DNA of 64,000 nucleotides from Gambelia wislizenii (Eukaryota > Chordata > Lepidosauria > Squamata > Crotaphytidae), in contig JAUMIR010000004.1 of assembly GCA_030847615.1 (NCBI GenBank), positions 225,660,501 through 225,724,500 on the forward strand, given 5' to 3'. This document shows, piece by piece, positions 11,461-22,325 of this stretch; position 1 is the first letter of the stretch; each line of letters starts with the position of its first letter. The notes beneath the pieces are model-generated. The model ran no database searches. It had not been told where the DNA came from and worked only from the letters and a program-made list of their open reading frames with translations. The translations under genes and the position numbers were made by a program.

Positions 11461-12037
11461 AGTGAAAAAGCTCCTCATAGAATCTGAAGAGAATACCTTT
11501 TGTCTCAATGGGATCCCACAGTGAGTTGCCATTTTCAGAAAGAGGGGAGCCAAAAACTGCAGAAGAAAAGCCTTCTTGGTTTTTAAAAAATACATGAAAA
11601 TGTGCATTACCGCCTGTTTGGACAACCAATTCACAGCACAGCATATTCTGGAAGTGGAAAGGCAACTGGTCGGACATGTGTGGGGGCGGGCTTGCTGGTG
11701 ATAAATTGGTCAGAAGCACTAATTTGGACTTTTGTGGTAGCAATTGTGTGTGTGCATCTTTGCAGCGGTGAGGTGACCAAACAGCTTTTTCAAGTTTGAT
11801 ACCACACTTCAGCTCCTTAGATTTAAAAGTTCAAAAAAACTATGCAGTGGCGACAACTTGTGGTGAATAATAACGTGAGTAATTCACTCCCGGCCACCAC
11901 CTTGATTCGCAGGCATGGTTGCATGCAAACTTCAAACATGAATAACTTTGCAAACCAGTGATCTTGCCAAAAAACATGGAGAAAATGGACGCCGCTGCGA
12001 TTTTGCGTTAATGCACAGCAATCCACTATATTCCCTT
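11461..12037. mobile_element. Family B hAT-like MITE, copy B2, perfect 8-bp flanks
   Basis: Identical 8-mers GTCTAGAC flank the element at 11453-11460 and 12038-12045, matching the hAT nTCTAGAn target pattern. Ends read AGTGAAAAAG and, inverted, AAGGGAATATA. Orientation is opposite to copy B1. Because GTCTAGAC is itself a palindrome, it could alternatively be part of the terminal inverted repeat. No transposase frame is present. Confidence 0.7.
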
Positions 12038-12045
12038 GTCTAGAC

Positions 12046-12621
12046 AAGCCCAAAATTTATCTCAGTGGAAATCAATTACATTACTTATTTTGGTCTCTAG
12101 GTGGCAAAAAGCCAAGATTGTTCTGAGCTTAGTTTAAATATTACAAACTCAGCTTCATCTATAAATCCAGGTTCCATGTTGCACAGCATGGACTACTGGA
12201 GCTTGTGATGATCACTTTCTTATCTTGAATTTAAAGCCAAGAATGTACTGACACAAAATTTCCAACAAGTTTATTTACTTTTCCTGCAAGCCCTTCAATA
12301 GGCCAAAAATTTGGCGTGAATCTTAGTAGATAAGAATCCTACATAAACTTTGTGGGCCAGATTTACTTTTGAAAATATTAGTGACATTTTTTGTGCTAAG
12401 TTTAGTTAGCTACATTTTGGAGAGTGTTAAAAACTGATGAGTGGTTGTCCCTGTTTACTTTTCAGTCACAAGGAAGTATAATACAACAAAATCCAAAATA
12501 AACATCATGGTGACAGTCTTTATGAGACCAACCATTGTGCAAGCTTTTGAAGCTCACTGACTTCTTCATCAGGTAAAGTTGTTTAAAAAAATCATACAGG
12601 AGAGAAAAATGTCAGTGTTTG
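12046..12621. other. Mostly unassigned; weak repeat at 12500-12590
   Basis: The segment near 12505-12575, with GAGACCAACCATTGTGCAAG and then TTCTTCATCAGG, resembles a widespread vertebrate interspersed motif (antisense CTGATGAAG...AAGCTTGC). Its family is not known to me. The rest carries no recognisable feature. Confidence 0.35.
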
Positions 12622-12699
12622 GACTTTATCACACGAGGTTGCCAAAGCAGAATTACAGTAGGATAGTAGCATCTGTAGCTGTATCTTATTACATGATGC

Positions 12700-13355
12700 T
12701 GTATAGAGCCACTGTACTGTCTATTCTCCTTTATGGGTCTGAAACATGGGTCACCTAGCGCCAACACTTACGACTCCTCGACCACTTTCATCAGCACTGT
12801 ATATGCACAATCCTAAATATACACTGGACTGACTATGTGACGAATGTTGCTGTCCTTGAACAAGCAGGGATCACCAGCATTGAGGCCATGATATTAAGAA
12901 CATAGCTGCGCTGGGCAGGGCATGTTTCTAGGATGGAGGACCATCGCCTCCCAAAAATAGTACTCTACGATGAACTCGCCATGGGTCAGCGTAAGAGGGA
13001 CGCTCCAAAAACGTGATACAAGAACTCCCTGAAACAACATCTCAGGCTCGGCCAAATTGATCACCAACAACGGTCTGCCCTGGCCTCACACTGGGAGACA
13101 TGGAGATGCACTATCCACAATGCTGCAGCCTTATTTGAGAGCTCACGCTGAACAAGTCTTGAAGAGAAACGACAACGCAGAAAGAATCACGACCCGGAAA
13201 CATCACCCAAGGAGACCTTCTGCTGTGCTTTCTGCAACCGGACTTGTTTATCTTGGATTGGCCTTTTTAGTCATCAGCGGTGTTTGCAGAAAACGCGGGA
13301 TGAGTCCTTCCTGAATCTTCGTTTGCAAAGAAAAGCCAGAGACAGAGAGAGAGAG
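12700..13355 (+). mobile_element. RTE-like LINE, 3' part, copy 2
   Basis: Decayed coding sequence for a reverse-transcriptase thumb and C-terminal domain. It contains translations like SILLYGSETWVT, LRWAGHVSRMEDHRLPK and IHNAAALFESS, and ends in a Cys-rich finger CAFCNRTCLSWIGLFSHQ. In-frame stops include one just before the LRWAGHV block and one after the KRDAPKT block. It ends in GAAAAGCCAGAGACAGAGAG. Unlike the copy at 23762 it keeps the 16 bp encoding ILNIH. The clade is inferred from the arrangement: the YLGS-type block and C-terminal finger are typical of RTE-related 'endonuclease-reverse transcriptase' families. Confidence 0.82.
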
Positions 13356-13606
13356 TATCTGTCCCATAGCTGCTTTGTCTTCCATCCATTCCTGGAGTGC
13401 TCCTTTTCATTGACGGGCAAAACCTGTCAATGCCTCCCAATCATGCTGCTTTACCACTATTGAGTCACGTATGATAAGTTCCTCCCACTGTAGTTCTAAT
13501 ATGCAGGCAGTCACGTGGTATGAGTGGATGTGATTCTGCTACTATCCCCTTCTCCCCCCTCCTCCATGTTACTCCCAAGCAGGTTGTTTTCCTTTTTTAA
13601 AAAAAT

Positions 13607-14068
13607 TATAGAATCATAGAGTTGGAAGAGACCCCAAGGGCCATCCTGTCCAACTGCCTGCTATGCAGGAATACACCATCAACACATTCCCGACAGATGG
13701 CCATCCAGTCTGTTCAAAAACCTCCGAAGAAGGAGACTCCACCACACTACGAGGCAGTGTATTCCACTTCCAAACAGCTCTTACTGTCAGGAAGTTCTTC
13801 CTAATGGTTAGATGGAATTTCTTTTCCTGAAGTTTGAATCCATTACTCAGTATTCTAATCTCTGGAGCCGCAGAAAATAAACTTGCTACATCCTCAGTAT
13901 GTCATCTCCTCAAATATTTAAACATGGCAATCATAACTCCTTTGAACCTTCTCTTCTCCAGTCTAAACATACTCAGCTTCCTAAGCCGCTCCTCATAGGG
14001 CATGGCTTCCAGTTCTCCCACCATTTTGGTCGCCCTCCTCTGGACACGTTCCAGCATCTCAATGTCCT
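13607..14068 (-). mobile_element. CR1 LINE 3' end, antisense
   Basis: It starts with the reverse complement of the CR1 tail (ATAGAATCATAGAGTTGG) and runs back through the C-terminal coding region, as at 9362 and 17057. It is 5'-truncated and noncoding. Confidence 0.9.
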
Positions 14069-14347
14069 TCTTGATGTTTCTTTTCTTTTCTTTTTACTTA
14101 TCAATTGCTGTGACTGTGCAATTGCACTGAAAATGAAAAAATACAGACTGAAAGGTATTCTGGGAAGAGCAAAGGGTAGGAATGCGGGGTTATGGAGGCC
14201 GGCCATTCAGAAGACAGAGCCTGGGACTATAGAGCACCATGGCACTTTTGAAGAGCTGTGGAAAAATGTCTGTCCCCAAACTGGCATGATTGTGTTTTCT
14301 ACACTAACGCAACTGTGGTGTTTTAGCAGCCTGGCATGATAAAGTCC

Positions 14348-14781
14348 CTAGAGTCACTGGCCTGCATCTCATTTGAGATGTTTGTTTAAAGTGGCATTTA
14401 AGGTGCTCTTGAGGGATGGTTGATGCAGGTCCCAACCCTTCTTGGCCATGTAGGGGACTTAGGACAAAGGCAGTGAAAGTCAGGCAATAAAATTTGCCCG
14501 ACTCTTACAAATTTGGGAGTGCCAAAGTTGCAATATCTGTTGAACTGGGGCTGTCATATGTGTTCTCTGTTTTCTAACCCACAGGAAAATACAAAGTACA
14601 AATTCAGAAATAAGCTAAAATTTCCTTATTGAAAACCTGATCCTTAGCACCACCGGATCAACAGGCTGTTGTTGCTGTTGTTGTTTTAAAACTGTTGTTT
14701 GATGTTGTGAAGTGCACTGAGTTTCCACCAGAGAAACTGGAGGGCTGAGAGGCAATAAATAAATACTGTATATATACATAC
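14348..14781. other. No gene recognised
   Basis: Unassigned sequence containing a GTT/GTTGCT-rich stretch at about 14672-14700 and an AT-rich lead into the LTR at 14782. Confidence 0.4.
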
Positions 14782-15210
14782 TGTCATGTACTGGCATTCC
14801 CAGGTGTAGTAACCAACAGTTTCAGAGTTAGAACAGAAAACTTTATTGGCACAATAATCCAGAAAGCAAACCATACAGGGCCGTTGCTCAGAATGAAACT
14901 TAACTGACAAACAGTATATTAAAAGCATATTCCAGTCGACAAAATCTGGCAGGCTACACCATCATTAGTTACCCACCATCCCCTTTCCCTTTTCTCACAG
15001 TACTAGCATTCAGCCCCTTTCCCCCAGAGCTGAAACTCAGCTGCAGAACTTATCAGGCACTTCCCGACATTGACCACATACTTCCTTTGACTGTTCAGCT
15101 ATACACTCATTAACAAGCACAGAGAAATGCAAAACACAATTACCTATAAGATTAAACAGCAAAACTGATATTGGCAGGAAAAGGTCACATCCGGGACTGA
15201 TCCTGATACA
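14782..15210 (-). mobile_element. Solo LTR, antisense (429 bp)
   Basis: Read on the minus strand it begins TGTATCAGGATCAG and ends CCAGTACATGACA, giving the TG...CA ends of an LTR. An AATAAA polyadenylation signal lies about 75 bp before the end (complement of CTTTATTGGC near 14841). No neighbouring retroviral genes are present, so it is a solo LTR. The flanking DNA is a TACA microsatellite, which hides the target duplication. The class (ERV or Gypsy) is undecided. Confidence 0.6.
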
Positions 15211-15231
15211 TACATACATACATACATACAT
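15204..15231. repeat. TACA tetranucleotide microsatellite
   Basis: About six TACA units abut the LTR end, possibly expanded from the insertion-site sequence, which is also TACATAC-like on the far side near 14771-14781. Confidence 0.85.
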
Positions 15232-15949
15232 CAATGGAGAAAGACTGGGAGAATATAATTGAGAAAGTATGTAAATAAAATGAATAGGAGAGTTTTTGCA
15301 AATAAATTGTGTCAGTCATATTCTAGGTACTCCTTTCCCATCTCTGGAAAAATGGGATGTATGTAGCATAACTCTGAAATGAACATGTAGATTTTTTTTT
15401 TTTTAGTTAAACATCTCCTTTTCTCTTTTCCCATTCCTTCCTCTACTTTCCAAAAACTGGAGAACAGTGAGGCAACCTCTGTAACAAGGTATATAGTAAG
15501 TAATTTTGTGCTAAGGCATACAATCTCAAATGTGTGTGTGTGTGGGGGGGAAACCACATTTTTAAACTTGCATTTTCACCCCACAGCATGCTTAAAAGTT
15601 TGCCACAAACGTCTGTCTTGTATTTATGAACAGGCAAAGCCAAAAGGAAAATCTGTCACACAAGTTTAGCAAGGAAATTTGCAGCTGATTTTGGAAAGAA
15701 GACCAAGAAATGCTTTCATTCTCTGATTTCAGATTCAGGTACTTTGAAATTCACATATGGAATACCGCCCCCCCCCCCCCGCAATATTTTACTGGAGAAG
15801 TCCAGTTTTTGAGATACAGTGTTTCTATTCTTTAAAAAACACAAATGATATATGGTACTTTCATATTCAGTATTTCAAAATGAACAGAGTAAAAGCATTA
15901 CTGTTCACTAATCAGATCTACTTTGTATTTGGGATAGACTTTAACTTAT
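15232..15949. other. No gene recognised
   Basis: Unassigned sequence with a GT run passing into a G-run at about 15533-15551 and a C-run at 15768-15781. No coding or transposon signal beyond this. Confidence 0.4.
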
Positions 15950-16072
15950 CTTAGGGTCAGGGCCGGTTTAAGGAATTTTGGGGCCCCCTGCAATGCTTTA
16001 CTTTGGGGGGCCCATATGTTTTTCTCAGATCAATGTAACCTAACCTATTCACCGTACAGGATGTTCAGATTA

Positions 16073-16309
16073 TAGTAGGACCCCTTTATTGATGGATTCA
16101 TTATCCATGGGACACAAAACAGCACACCTACCACAGAGTCTTCCTAGAAAATGTGTCTTTCCTAGCCCTTTTCTAGGCCCTCCAAGGCAACTCTATGGTA
16201 TTTTAAACCAGAAGTCCCATTATTTTCAATGGCGTTCACTATTATTCATGGTTTTCAGAATCCACGCCCCCCCCCGAACCAATCCACAGTGGATAAGAGG
16301 GGCTTACTA
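16073..16309. mobile_element. Mariner-like MITE, family C copy 1
   Basis: The ends are TAGTAGGACCCC and GGGGCTTACTA, flanked by TA. The interior matches the copies at 26474-26712 and 26823-27071, with shared blocks such as CCCATTATTTTCAATG and TATCCATGGGACACA. The TA duplication and short ends fit Tc1/mariner. It is inserted in the hAT at 15958-18372. Confidence 0.8.
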
Positions 16310-16427
16310 TATTACATAATTTGCCACCAATAATTTAGTTTAAAAACTGTATTATAGGCACTAACATAATATTTTTTGTTTATTAGCAATTAATGTAATG
16401 GTGTAGATTTCCTCAAAGAAAATAAAG

Positions 16428-17057
16428 AGTAGACTACAAGCTAAACATGAGTTAGCAGTGTGATGCAGCAGCAAAAAATGCCAATGCAATTCTAGGCTGC
16501 ATTAATAGGAGTAGTGTCTAGATCAAGGGAAGTAATAGTAGCACTCCATTCTGCTTTGGTCAGACCTCACCTGGAATACCGTTTCCAATTCTGGGCACAA
16601 CAATTCAAGAAAGATACTGAGAAGGATGGTGGGAGGTCTGGAAGCCATTACGCCCTATGAGGAACGGCTTACGGAGCTGGGTATGCTTAGCCTGGAGAAG
16701 AGAAGGTTGAGAGGGGGCATGATAGCCATGTTTAAGTATTTGAAGGGATGTCATACTGAGGATGGAGCAAGCTTGTTTTCTGCTGTTCCAGAGACAAGGA
16801 CATGGAGCAATCAACTCAGACTACAGGAAAAGAGAATCCACCTAGACATTAGGAAGAACTTCCTGACAGTAAGAGCTGTTTGGAAGTGGAATACACTGCC
16901 TTGGAGTGTGGTGGAGTCTCCTTCTTTGGGTTTTTTAAAACATAGGTTGGATGGCCATCTGTCAGGAATGCTTGGATTGTGTGTTCCTGCAGGGCAGAAG
17001 CCGATCGGATGGGACCACTGTTGGGGTCCCTTCCAGCCCTATGATTCTATGATTCTA
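16428..17057 (+). mobile_element. CR1 LINE 3' end
   Basis: It covers the same 3' coding and tail region as 7770-9362 without the family A insertion and ends in TATGATTCTATGATTCT. Stops and small deletions destroy the frame. One residual 147-codon stretch (16626-17069) includes the usual CR1 C-terminal block ending ILGCI-like tail readthrough, and it is not a gene. Confidence 0.92.
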
Positions 17058-17170
17058 GGCTGCATTTAGAGCCTGGGAAAGTTACTCTTGGATTACACCT
17101 CCCAGAATTCCCCTGCCAGCACCCTTCTCAAGGTCTGGTTGCATTGTTCCTTTTCCAGCATTCTCTAGCC

Positions 17171-17522
17171 CAGTGGTTCTAAACTTGGGGTCCACAATGT
17201 CCTCAGAGGGGGTCCACAAAGGCTTGAAGACTGCTTGGCCCACCTCCTCCCTGTAGTGGAGTAGCCACGTGACAGGAACCAAGGCAAAGGCTGGCTGGCT
17301 TGGCCTGTACATTGCTATTCAGTCCACTCCAGCCACAAACTTGCAGGAAGAAGCAAGAGTCTCTCTGAGGGAAAGTTTAATGGATGGTGTAATTGTATTG
17401 TTGTTGTCGTTAGCTATTATTATTAGCTATTATTATTAGGGTTTTAAATCTTGAATTAAGTCTTGGGGCAACAAAAGATATTTAAAGGGAGTCCCTGGTA
17501 AAGAAAAGGTTAAGAACCACTG
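17171..17522. mobile_element. Charlie/SPIN-type hAT MITE (352 bp)
   Basis: The left end CAGTGGTTCTAAAC and the right end complementary to CAGTGGTTCTTAAC are the classic hAT-Charlie/SPIN termini. The target duplication CTCTAGCC (17163-17170) and CTCTAGGC (17523-17530) matches at seven of eight positions and fits nTCTAGnn. It is non-autonomous and inserted in the larger hAT. Confidence 0.88.
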
Positions 17523-17647
17523 CTCTAGGCCAATGCCTCTCACATAACACTAATGCGATACTGGTGTTTTAGTGACAACAATGAAACCATTGTTCCCAGT
17601 AATATTACTCCAAATTTTTCTTTATATTCTTTATATTCTTCTGTTAA

Positions 17648-17873
17648 AAGAGCTAGAGTGTTGTAGAAGTTTCAGCATTGCCCTATGACTGTGGAGACCA
17701 GGGTTTGAATCCTTCCTCAGCCATGAATACCCACTGGCTGACCTTGGGTAAGTCGCACTCTCCCAGCCTCAAAGGAAGTCAAAGGCAGACCCCCTTTGAA
17801 CAAACCTTGCCTAGAAAACCCCATGGTAGGTTGGCCTTACTCAGAAATGACTTGAAGGCACATGGGCAAACAC
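17648..17873 (+). mobile_element. tRNA-derived SINE (squamate type)
   Basis: The head resembles tRNA internal promoter boxes, with a B-box-like GGGTTTGAATCC near 17701-17712. It is followed by the family body CCCACTGGCTGACCTTGGGT and the tail TGACTTGAAGGCAC. A second copy with a clear target duplication lies at 63166-63353, and an antisense copy at 30158-30388. Confidence 0.82.
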
Positions 17874-18380
17874 ACACAAATTTCTTTTGCAGGCTGAACT
17901 CAGTTGGCAGCAAGGGGAGGAAGCTGAAGAAGACGAAGGAGGAAAGGGAGGGGAGAGGAACCAAGACAGGTTAAAAGCAGCTGGAAAGATGGGCTGGAGG
18001 GGATCTATGTGCAAGGAAGGAAAGGAAAGAAAGAAAGAAGCCCTTTCTGAGGGAGACATCCCTCAAATTCCCTGTCTCTCTCTCACACACACACTCACCC
18101 TCTCCGAGGTGCCTCTCCCTCCAGCTTCTGCCATGGAGGGCTGCTGTTTCTTTCTCTTTCTCTTTCTCTTTAGTTTTGGAGAAGCTGTTTTGTTTGTTTT
18201 TTTAAAAAAAAAGCCAGCAGGAGGTTTTTGGAGGAGGAGGGTAAGAGGGGGCTCCTCCCGGCTGTCTCCTGGCTGTCTCCTTCATCAGATTAAGGAGGCC
18301 AACATGGGGCCCTCTCTTGACCTCGGGGCCCCCTGCCAATGCTGACTTGGCAGACAGGTTAAACCAGCCCTGCTTAGGGT

Positions 18381-19803
18381 TCATCTTCTTACAAAGAAGC
18401 AGGGCAACAGGCTTTCAGCCTGTTTGTGCAGAAATTTCATTGTCATGAGAGATACACAGAACATAGTAACTCTGGTAGCCAATCAGATCATATCTCTAAT
18501 CCGGGGCACTTTGATTAGATCTAATAACAAATGCTGAAATCTGGAGTTCAAGGCAACATCCAAAAATACTGTTTTAATACATGTGACAGGGATTGTGTTT
18601 GGAACTTTACATCTTCCCTACAATGCATGTATTGTTCCGTTCTCTCCTTTTCCTCCTTCCCCATTATTTTTAATTCCACAAAAGTATAAAAGAGCATCAT
18701 GCTAGAGGCAGCAGTTTGTAGTGGAACTGCAGAGGATTTTAACGGAAAGTTGATTTATTTCAGGGGATTATGAGAGTCCTGGGATAAAGCTGGCACTCGG
18801 CCATAGGGAGAGCCCTTGACCTAGAAGCAAGGAACAGTTACAAAGCTGTTCATGTACATAACTGAACAGAACACTTTAATTTTGTGCAGAGCGTAACCTG
18901 AATTCTTTCTCCAAGGGAAGATGAAAGGAAAAAGCTACACTGCTTAGTAGGACATTGGAAGCTGTATCCAAGGCTCTCTGCCTTCCTTACATCTTATTTG
19001 GCAGAATGGCAAGAAGCAAGCGTTTGTGACAAAGGGCATTTTGTTATTGTCTTTGTTTTTTTTAAAAAAATCAGTGGAAAATTAATTAAGACGCCACTTG
19101 TAAAATCAGATATGGATATGCAAGTCAGTCAGTGTTGTGATGGGCAAAAGAAAATTAACCAGCCATAAAGCCATCCCAGGTAGCTATGCATTAATGCATG
19201 AAACCTAATTTCTCTCTTTCAGCCTTCAGCTGTAATTATAAAGACTTCACATCTCCCTAGTGACATCAGATAGTTAACAAAATGTGAATTGGTGAAGGGA
19301 AGCAACCCAGAGTCTCCTTGATGCAGTACTGTTCATGCTCCTGAAAAGACAATCTTTTTCAGGAGAGATCATTCCACCACTACTGCTTATTCATTTTTGT
19401 GGCTAATTTCAGTAAGCCTCCCATCAGGTTTCAAGTACAGTAATCAATCTTGCACCACAGACAAAGAGTACACAGCATAATAACACCACGGCAGACTATA
19501 TTCCTGCAAAATCATATTATGGAGCATTTACAAAGGCCTTACATTAAATCAAACATGCCATAACAATTACATTTACCTTCTTTAAAGGATCTTTAACTAT
19601 GTTTAAGATTAGGAGGAGCTCTTTTTACTTCCCCCCGAAAAAACCCTTGCAAAGTCTGCACTTTATTTTGCTTGCAAATGCTTGCCATTGAAAAGTTATT
19701 TTACCTTAAAGCTTAGGGAGGGTCTTATTGACTGTCAAGAATTGAAACCAATTTTTCATCTGTGGAGTGGTGTCTCCTCCAGCAGTGTAAGAGGACAGCC
19801 TGA
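18381..19803. other. No gene recognised
   Basis: Unique-looking sequence after the hAT. There is an oligo-T/A stretch near 19050-19070 and a TATAAAAG-like motif near 18686. No exon or repeat can be assigned. Confidence 0.4.
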
Positions 19804-20026
19804 GGCCCCTTCACACTACACAATTATAGCATTATGATTCCTCTTTAGCTGTCATAGCTATATCATATGGAATCCTGGAGTCTCCAGTTTGGTGAGGACC
19901 TAGACCTCCCTGGCAGAGAATTCTAAATTCCCTTCCCTAAAATGCAGATCCCAGGATTTCATGGGATGTTGCCATGGCAGTTAAAGTGGAATACAGCACA
20001 ATAATGGTGTGGTGGGAAAGAGTCCC
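19804..20026. mobile_element. hAT-like MITE, family D
   Basis: The ends GGCCCCTTCACACTACAC and, inverted, GGGACTCTTTCCC bracket an interior with TCCCAGGATTTCATGG. The same family appears twice at 39271-39693. This resembles a short-TIR hAT MITE seen in lizard genomes. No clear target duplication was found, so the borders may be off by several bases. Confidence 0.6.
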
Positions 20027-21002
20027 TGTCTTCAGAGCTCCCTAGTATTCAACATGAACTGAAGGAGGATGCCACCAACCTTGTAAAGATACTCTGCTCT
20101 CCTCTTTCTCAATTGCTATCATCCTGATTTTTCTCTGGCTTTTGGTAAGAAGAGGAAGCTATTAGCTTGTTCAGAAGAGAAACTTCAGCAAACTCTCCCC
20201 ACTGCCATGTAGTGGAGTCCAAAGTCTCATCTCCTTTCCTCTTTTGCAAATCTTGGAATTTTATTTGTAAAGGCTAAGCCCTCTATATTAGCATCAGCAA
20301 GAGAAAGAGAGAGAACTACATTTGCAATTACTGGTTGCAAGTAACTAGTTAGTGATGCATTAATTTTACATGTTTTTGTTATTATTTTAAAAAATAATTT
20401 AAAAATAGAAAAATTGTTCTAAATTCTACCAAATGACCCCACCAACAACAATGAAGATGAATGAGTAAGCATTATTCAGCATGCACTTACTACCTGTTGA
20501 TATCTGTTACATAAAAATGTTACTGTTATGCCCTTGCTGGCATCCAAAAGTAAAGCTTTATAAGCAATGTCATTATTTTTGCTGTGTTACTTCCAAGCTC
20601 TGCTCTTTTGAGACCAAAGCGTGTATCCTGAATGAATGCGTGATCTGGCATATGGGGAAATAGTATTTTGATAAATAAAGTATGCTGTCAACCTCAAATT
20701 CCAGTTTACAGACTTCATTAGAATTAGAGGTAAGGGATAAGAGAGAATCAAACAGATAATACAGAAAAGGAAATAAAATAGCTTTCTCACTCAGCAACCT
20801 GGAACTAAATAAGCTACGTATGATCCACAGATTTACATGTAGTAATGTGAAGGTTCTATCAGATGTTAGACAGTATATGAATTCATAAGTAAACAATCCC
20901 AATGTTATCTCTGTTCGGGAAGGCAGGTTGGCAGAAGCATGAGGATTAGCCAATAAAATGAGCATAGTTCTCTGCCTGACATAGAATTTGGGATGCAATA
21001 GT
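20027..21002. other. No gene recognised
   Basis: AT-rich unassigned sequence. A 141-codon minus-strand open stretch (20573-20998) shows no recognisable domain, has biased hydrophobic composition and no supporting context, so I treat it as chance. Confidence 0.4.
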
Positions 21003-21600
21003 GGAGATTATCAGACAGGAACAAAAAAAGTATTCCTCTCCCACAATCTCCACTCCTGCCCCTGTCATGCCACAATCACCCTCCCCACCGCACTTACCTC
21101 CTCTCCCATTGTTCCAGCAGCTCAGGAGTGAAGGAAGCTCTAACAGAGCTTCATTCACTTCCTGGATCGAAATTCCACGGATTCTCACGAGAAGACGTGA
21201 GTGTGGGAAATTCAAAAATAAAAATTAAAAGAACATGAAAAAAATTACACCAAGCACAAAAACTCACTTTAAAAGGTTGAAGTAACCCGGGAAGGGTACA
21301 AAAAAGTGTGTCACTTACCTGGATGTCCCGATCTCATCTTAAGTGTTCTGGCACGGACCTCCCATTGACACTGGGATCTCACCAGCATAACGGGGCACCT
21401 TTTCACTCACAGGAGCATCCGTGACAGGAATGAAATGGAGGATCTATTGACGGCTTCTCCCGTCAATAAGAAGCAGAGCCAGCAGAACAGCAGTAGAATG
21501 GGCACATGACAAGGGGGGGGGAACGTAGTCTGAAAAGGGAGCCTTTGTGCAATCTCCTGGCATTCCTGTAATGCCACTTTTAACAAGTCTGATAATCTCC
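21003..21600. mobile_element. Family A MITE, copy A4 (598 bp), TSD AGT
   Basis: Ends are GGAGATTATCAGAC and its exact complement, flanked by AGT at 21000-21002 and 21601-21603. It carries the minus-strand CACTTACCTGGATGTCC block near 21314-21330 and the shared segment GATTCTCACGAGAAG. It has the same orientation as A1. No transposase frame. Confidence 0.87.
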
Positions 21601-21603
21601 AGT

Positions 21604-21907
21604 GTTATGCTGAGGCATGCCAAACATCACAGAAGCCCATACTAAATGTGTGAGCAACACCTGTCAACAGTCCAGCATGTCAAACAAATGTGTGTGAATT
21701 ATATTTGGTTTCTTGGCAGATGAAGCCACAATGGGGGAAATACCTTTCTTGGATGCTGTGTTTGTGACATGAGAGAAATCATGGGATGGAGGTGCTGCCT
21801 CACAGAGAGGTTCTTAAGGAGACAGGATTTGTACAGGCAGCCTATTTCCTCACCTCCCTACATGCTTGGACTTAGAAACATTGCTGATATTTTGCTGGTT
21901 CTTCACT
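21604..21907. other. No gene recognised
   Basis: Unassigned spacer of about 300 bp between a family A MITE and a MIR-type SINE. Confidence 0.4.
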
Positions 21908-22165
21908 CAAAGAGCTAGTGCAATGTAGTGATTAAAGGGTGAGCTGCATGACAGGCTGTCCCTGGACTGAATCTCAATTGCTGTCAGGAAAACATTAGAT
22001 AATCATAGCCAAGTCTCTCTGACTCAGCACACGCATCTGTCATCTATAACATGAGGGTAATTACATCGGCCTACTTCATAGGATTGGTGTAAGATGTATA
22101 TGAAGATCTTTGAACATTCTAAATGCTAAAGTACAGTGTAAATGGTAAACATTATTATCATTACC
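21908..22165 (+). mobile_element. MIR / CORE-SINE, near full length
   Basis: The order of blocks is that of MIR: a tRNA-like head, a CORE region around CCAAGTCTCTCTGACTC, then CATCTGTCATCTATAACATG, GGTAATTACATCGGCCTAC, and the L2-related tail with AAATGGTAAACATTATTATC. MIR-type CORE-SINEs are ancient amniote repeats, so this is among the oldest insertions here. Confidence 0.8.
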
Positions 22166-22195
22166 ACCATGTGAATTTTGGTACTGGTGCTTGTG

Positions 22196-22325
22196 ATCAT
22201 AGAATCATAGAGTTGGAAGAGACCACAAGGACTATCCAGTCCAACCCACTGTCTTGCAGGAACACACAATCAAAGCACTCCCAACAGATGGCCATCCAGC
22301 CTCTGTTTAAAACCCTCCAAAGAAG
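22196..22325 (-). mobile_element. CR1 LINE 3' tail, antisense
   Basis: Short 5'-truncated copy beginning with the complement of the CR1 tail (GATCATAGAATCATAGAG) and continuing for about 130 bp. It is noncoding. Confidence 0.9.

Larger units (their letters stand above)
12622..14347. mobile_element. Possible family A copy with nested LINEs
   Basis: The left end GGACTTTATCACACGAGG and the right end complementary to GGACTTTATCATGCCAGG resemble family A ends. Removing the RTE-like LINE (12700-13355) and antisense CR1 (13607-14068) leaves about 600 bp, the size of the short family A copies. However, the flanking triplets (TTT and CTA) do not match, so this could be two unrelated ends. Confidence 0.4.
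15958..18372. mobile_element. hAT element with perfect 8-bp TSD, host to four later insertions
   Basis: The left end CAGGGCCGGTTTAA and the right end complementary to CAGGGCTGGTTTAA form 14-bp inverted repeats with one mismatch. The 8-mer CTTAGGGT is duplicated exactly at 15950-15957 and 18373-18380. Both subterminal regions carry GGGGCCCCCTGC near the ends. A mariner-like MITE, a CR1, a second hAT MITE and a tRNA SINE lie inside, leaving about 1 kb of original element. No intact transposase frame remains, although 17880-18250 has a purine-rich stretch that is open in several frames. Confidence 0.88.

Noticed and set aside
13899..14339. 146-codon plus-strand open frame
   Set aside because: It is mostly the antisense strand of a CR1 3' end, and the remainder has no homology.
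17887..18345. 152-codon Glu/Lys-rich open frame
   Set aside because: It lies in purine-rich noncoding DNA inside the hAT element. No transposase motif and no second copy.
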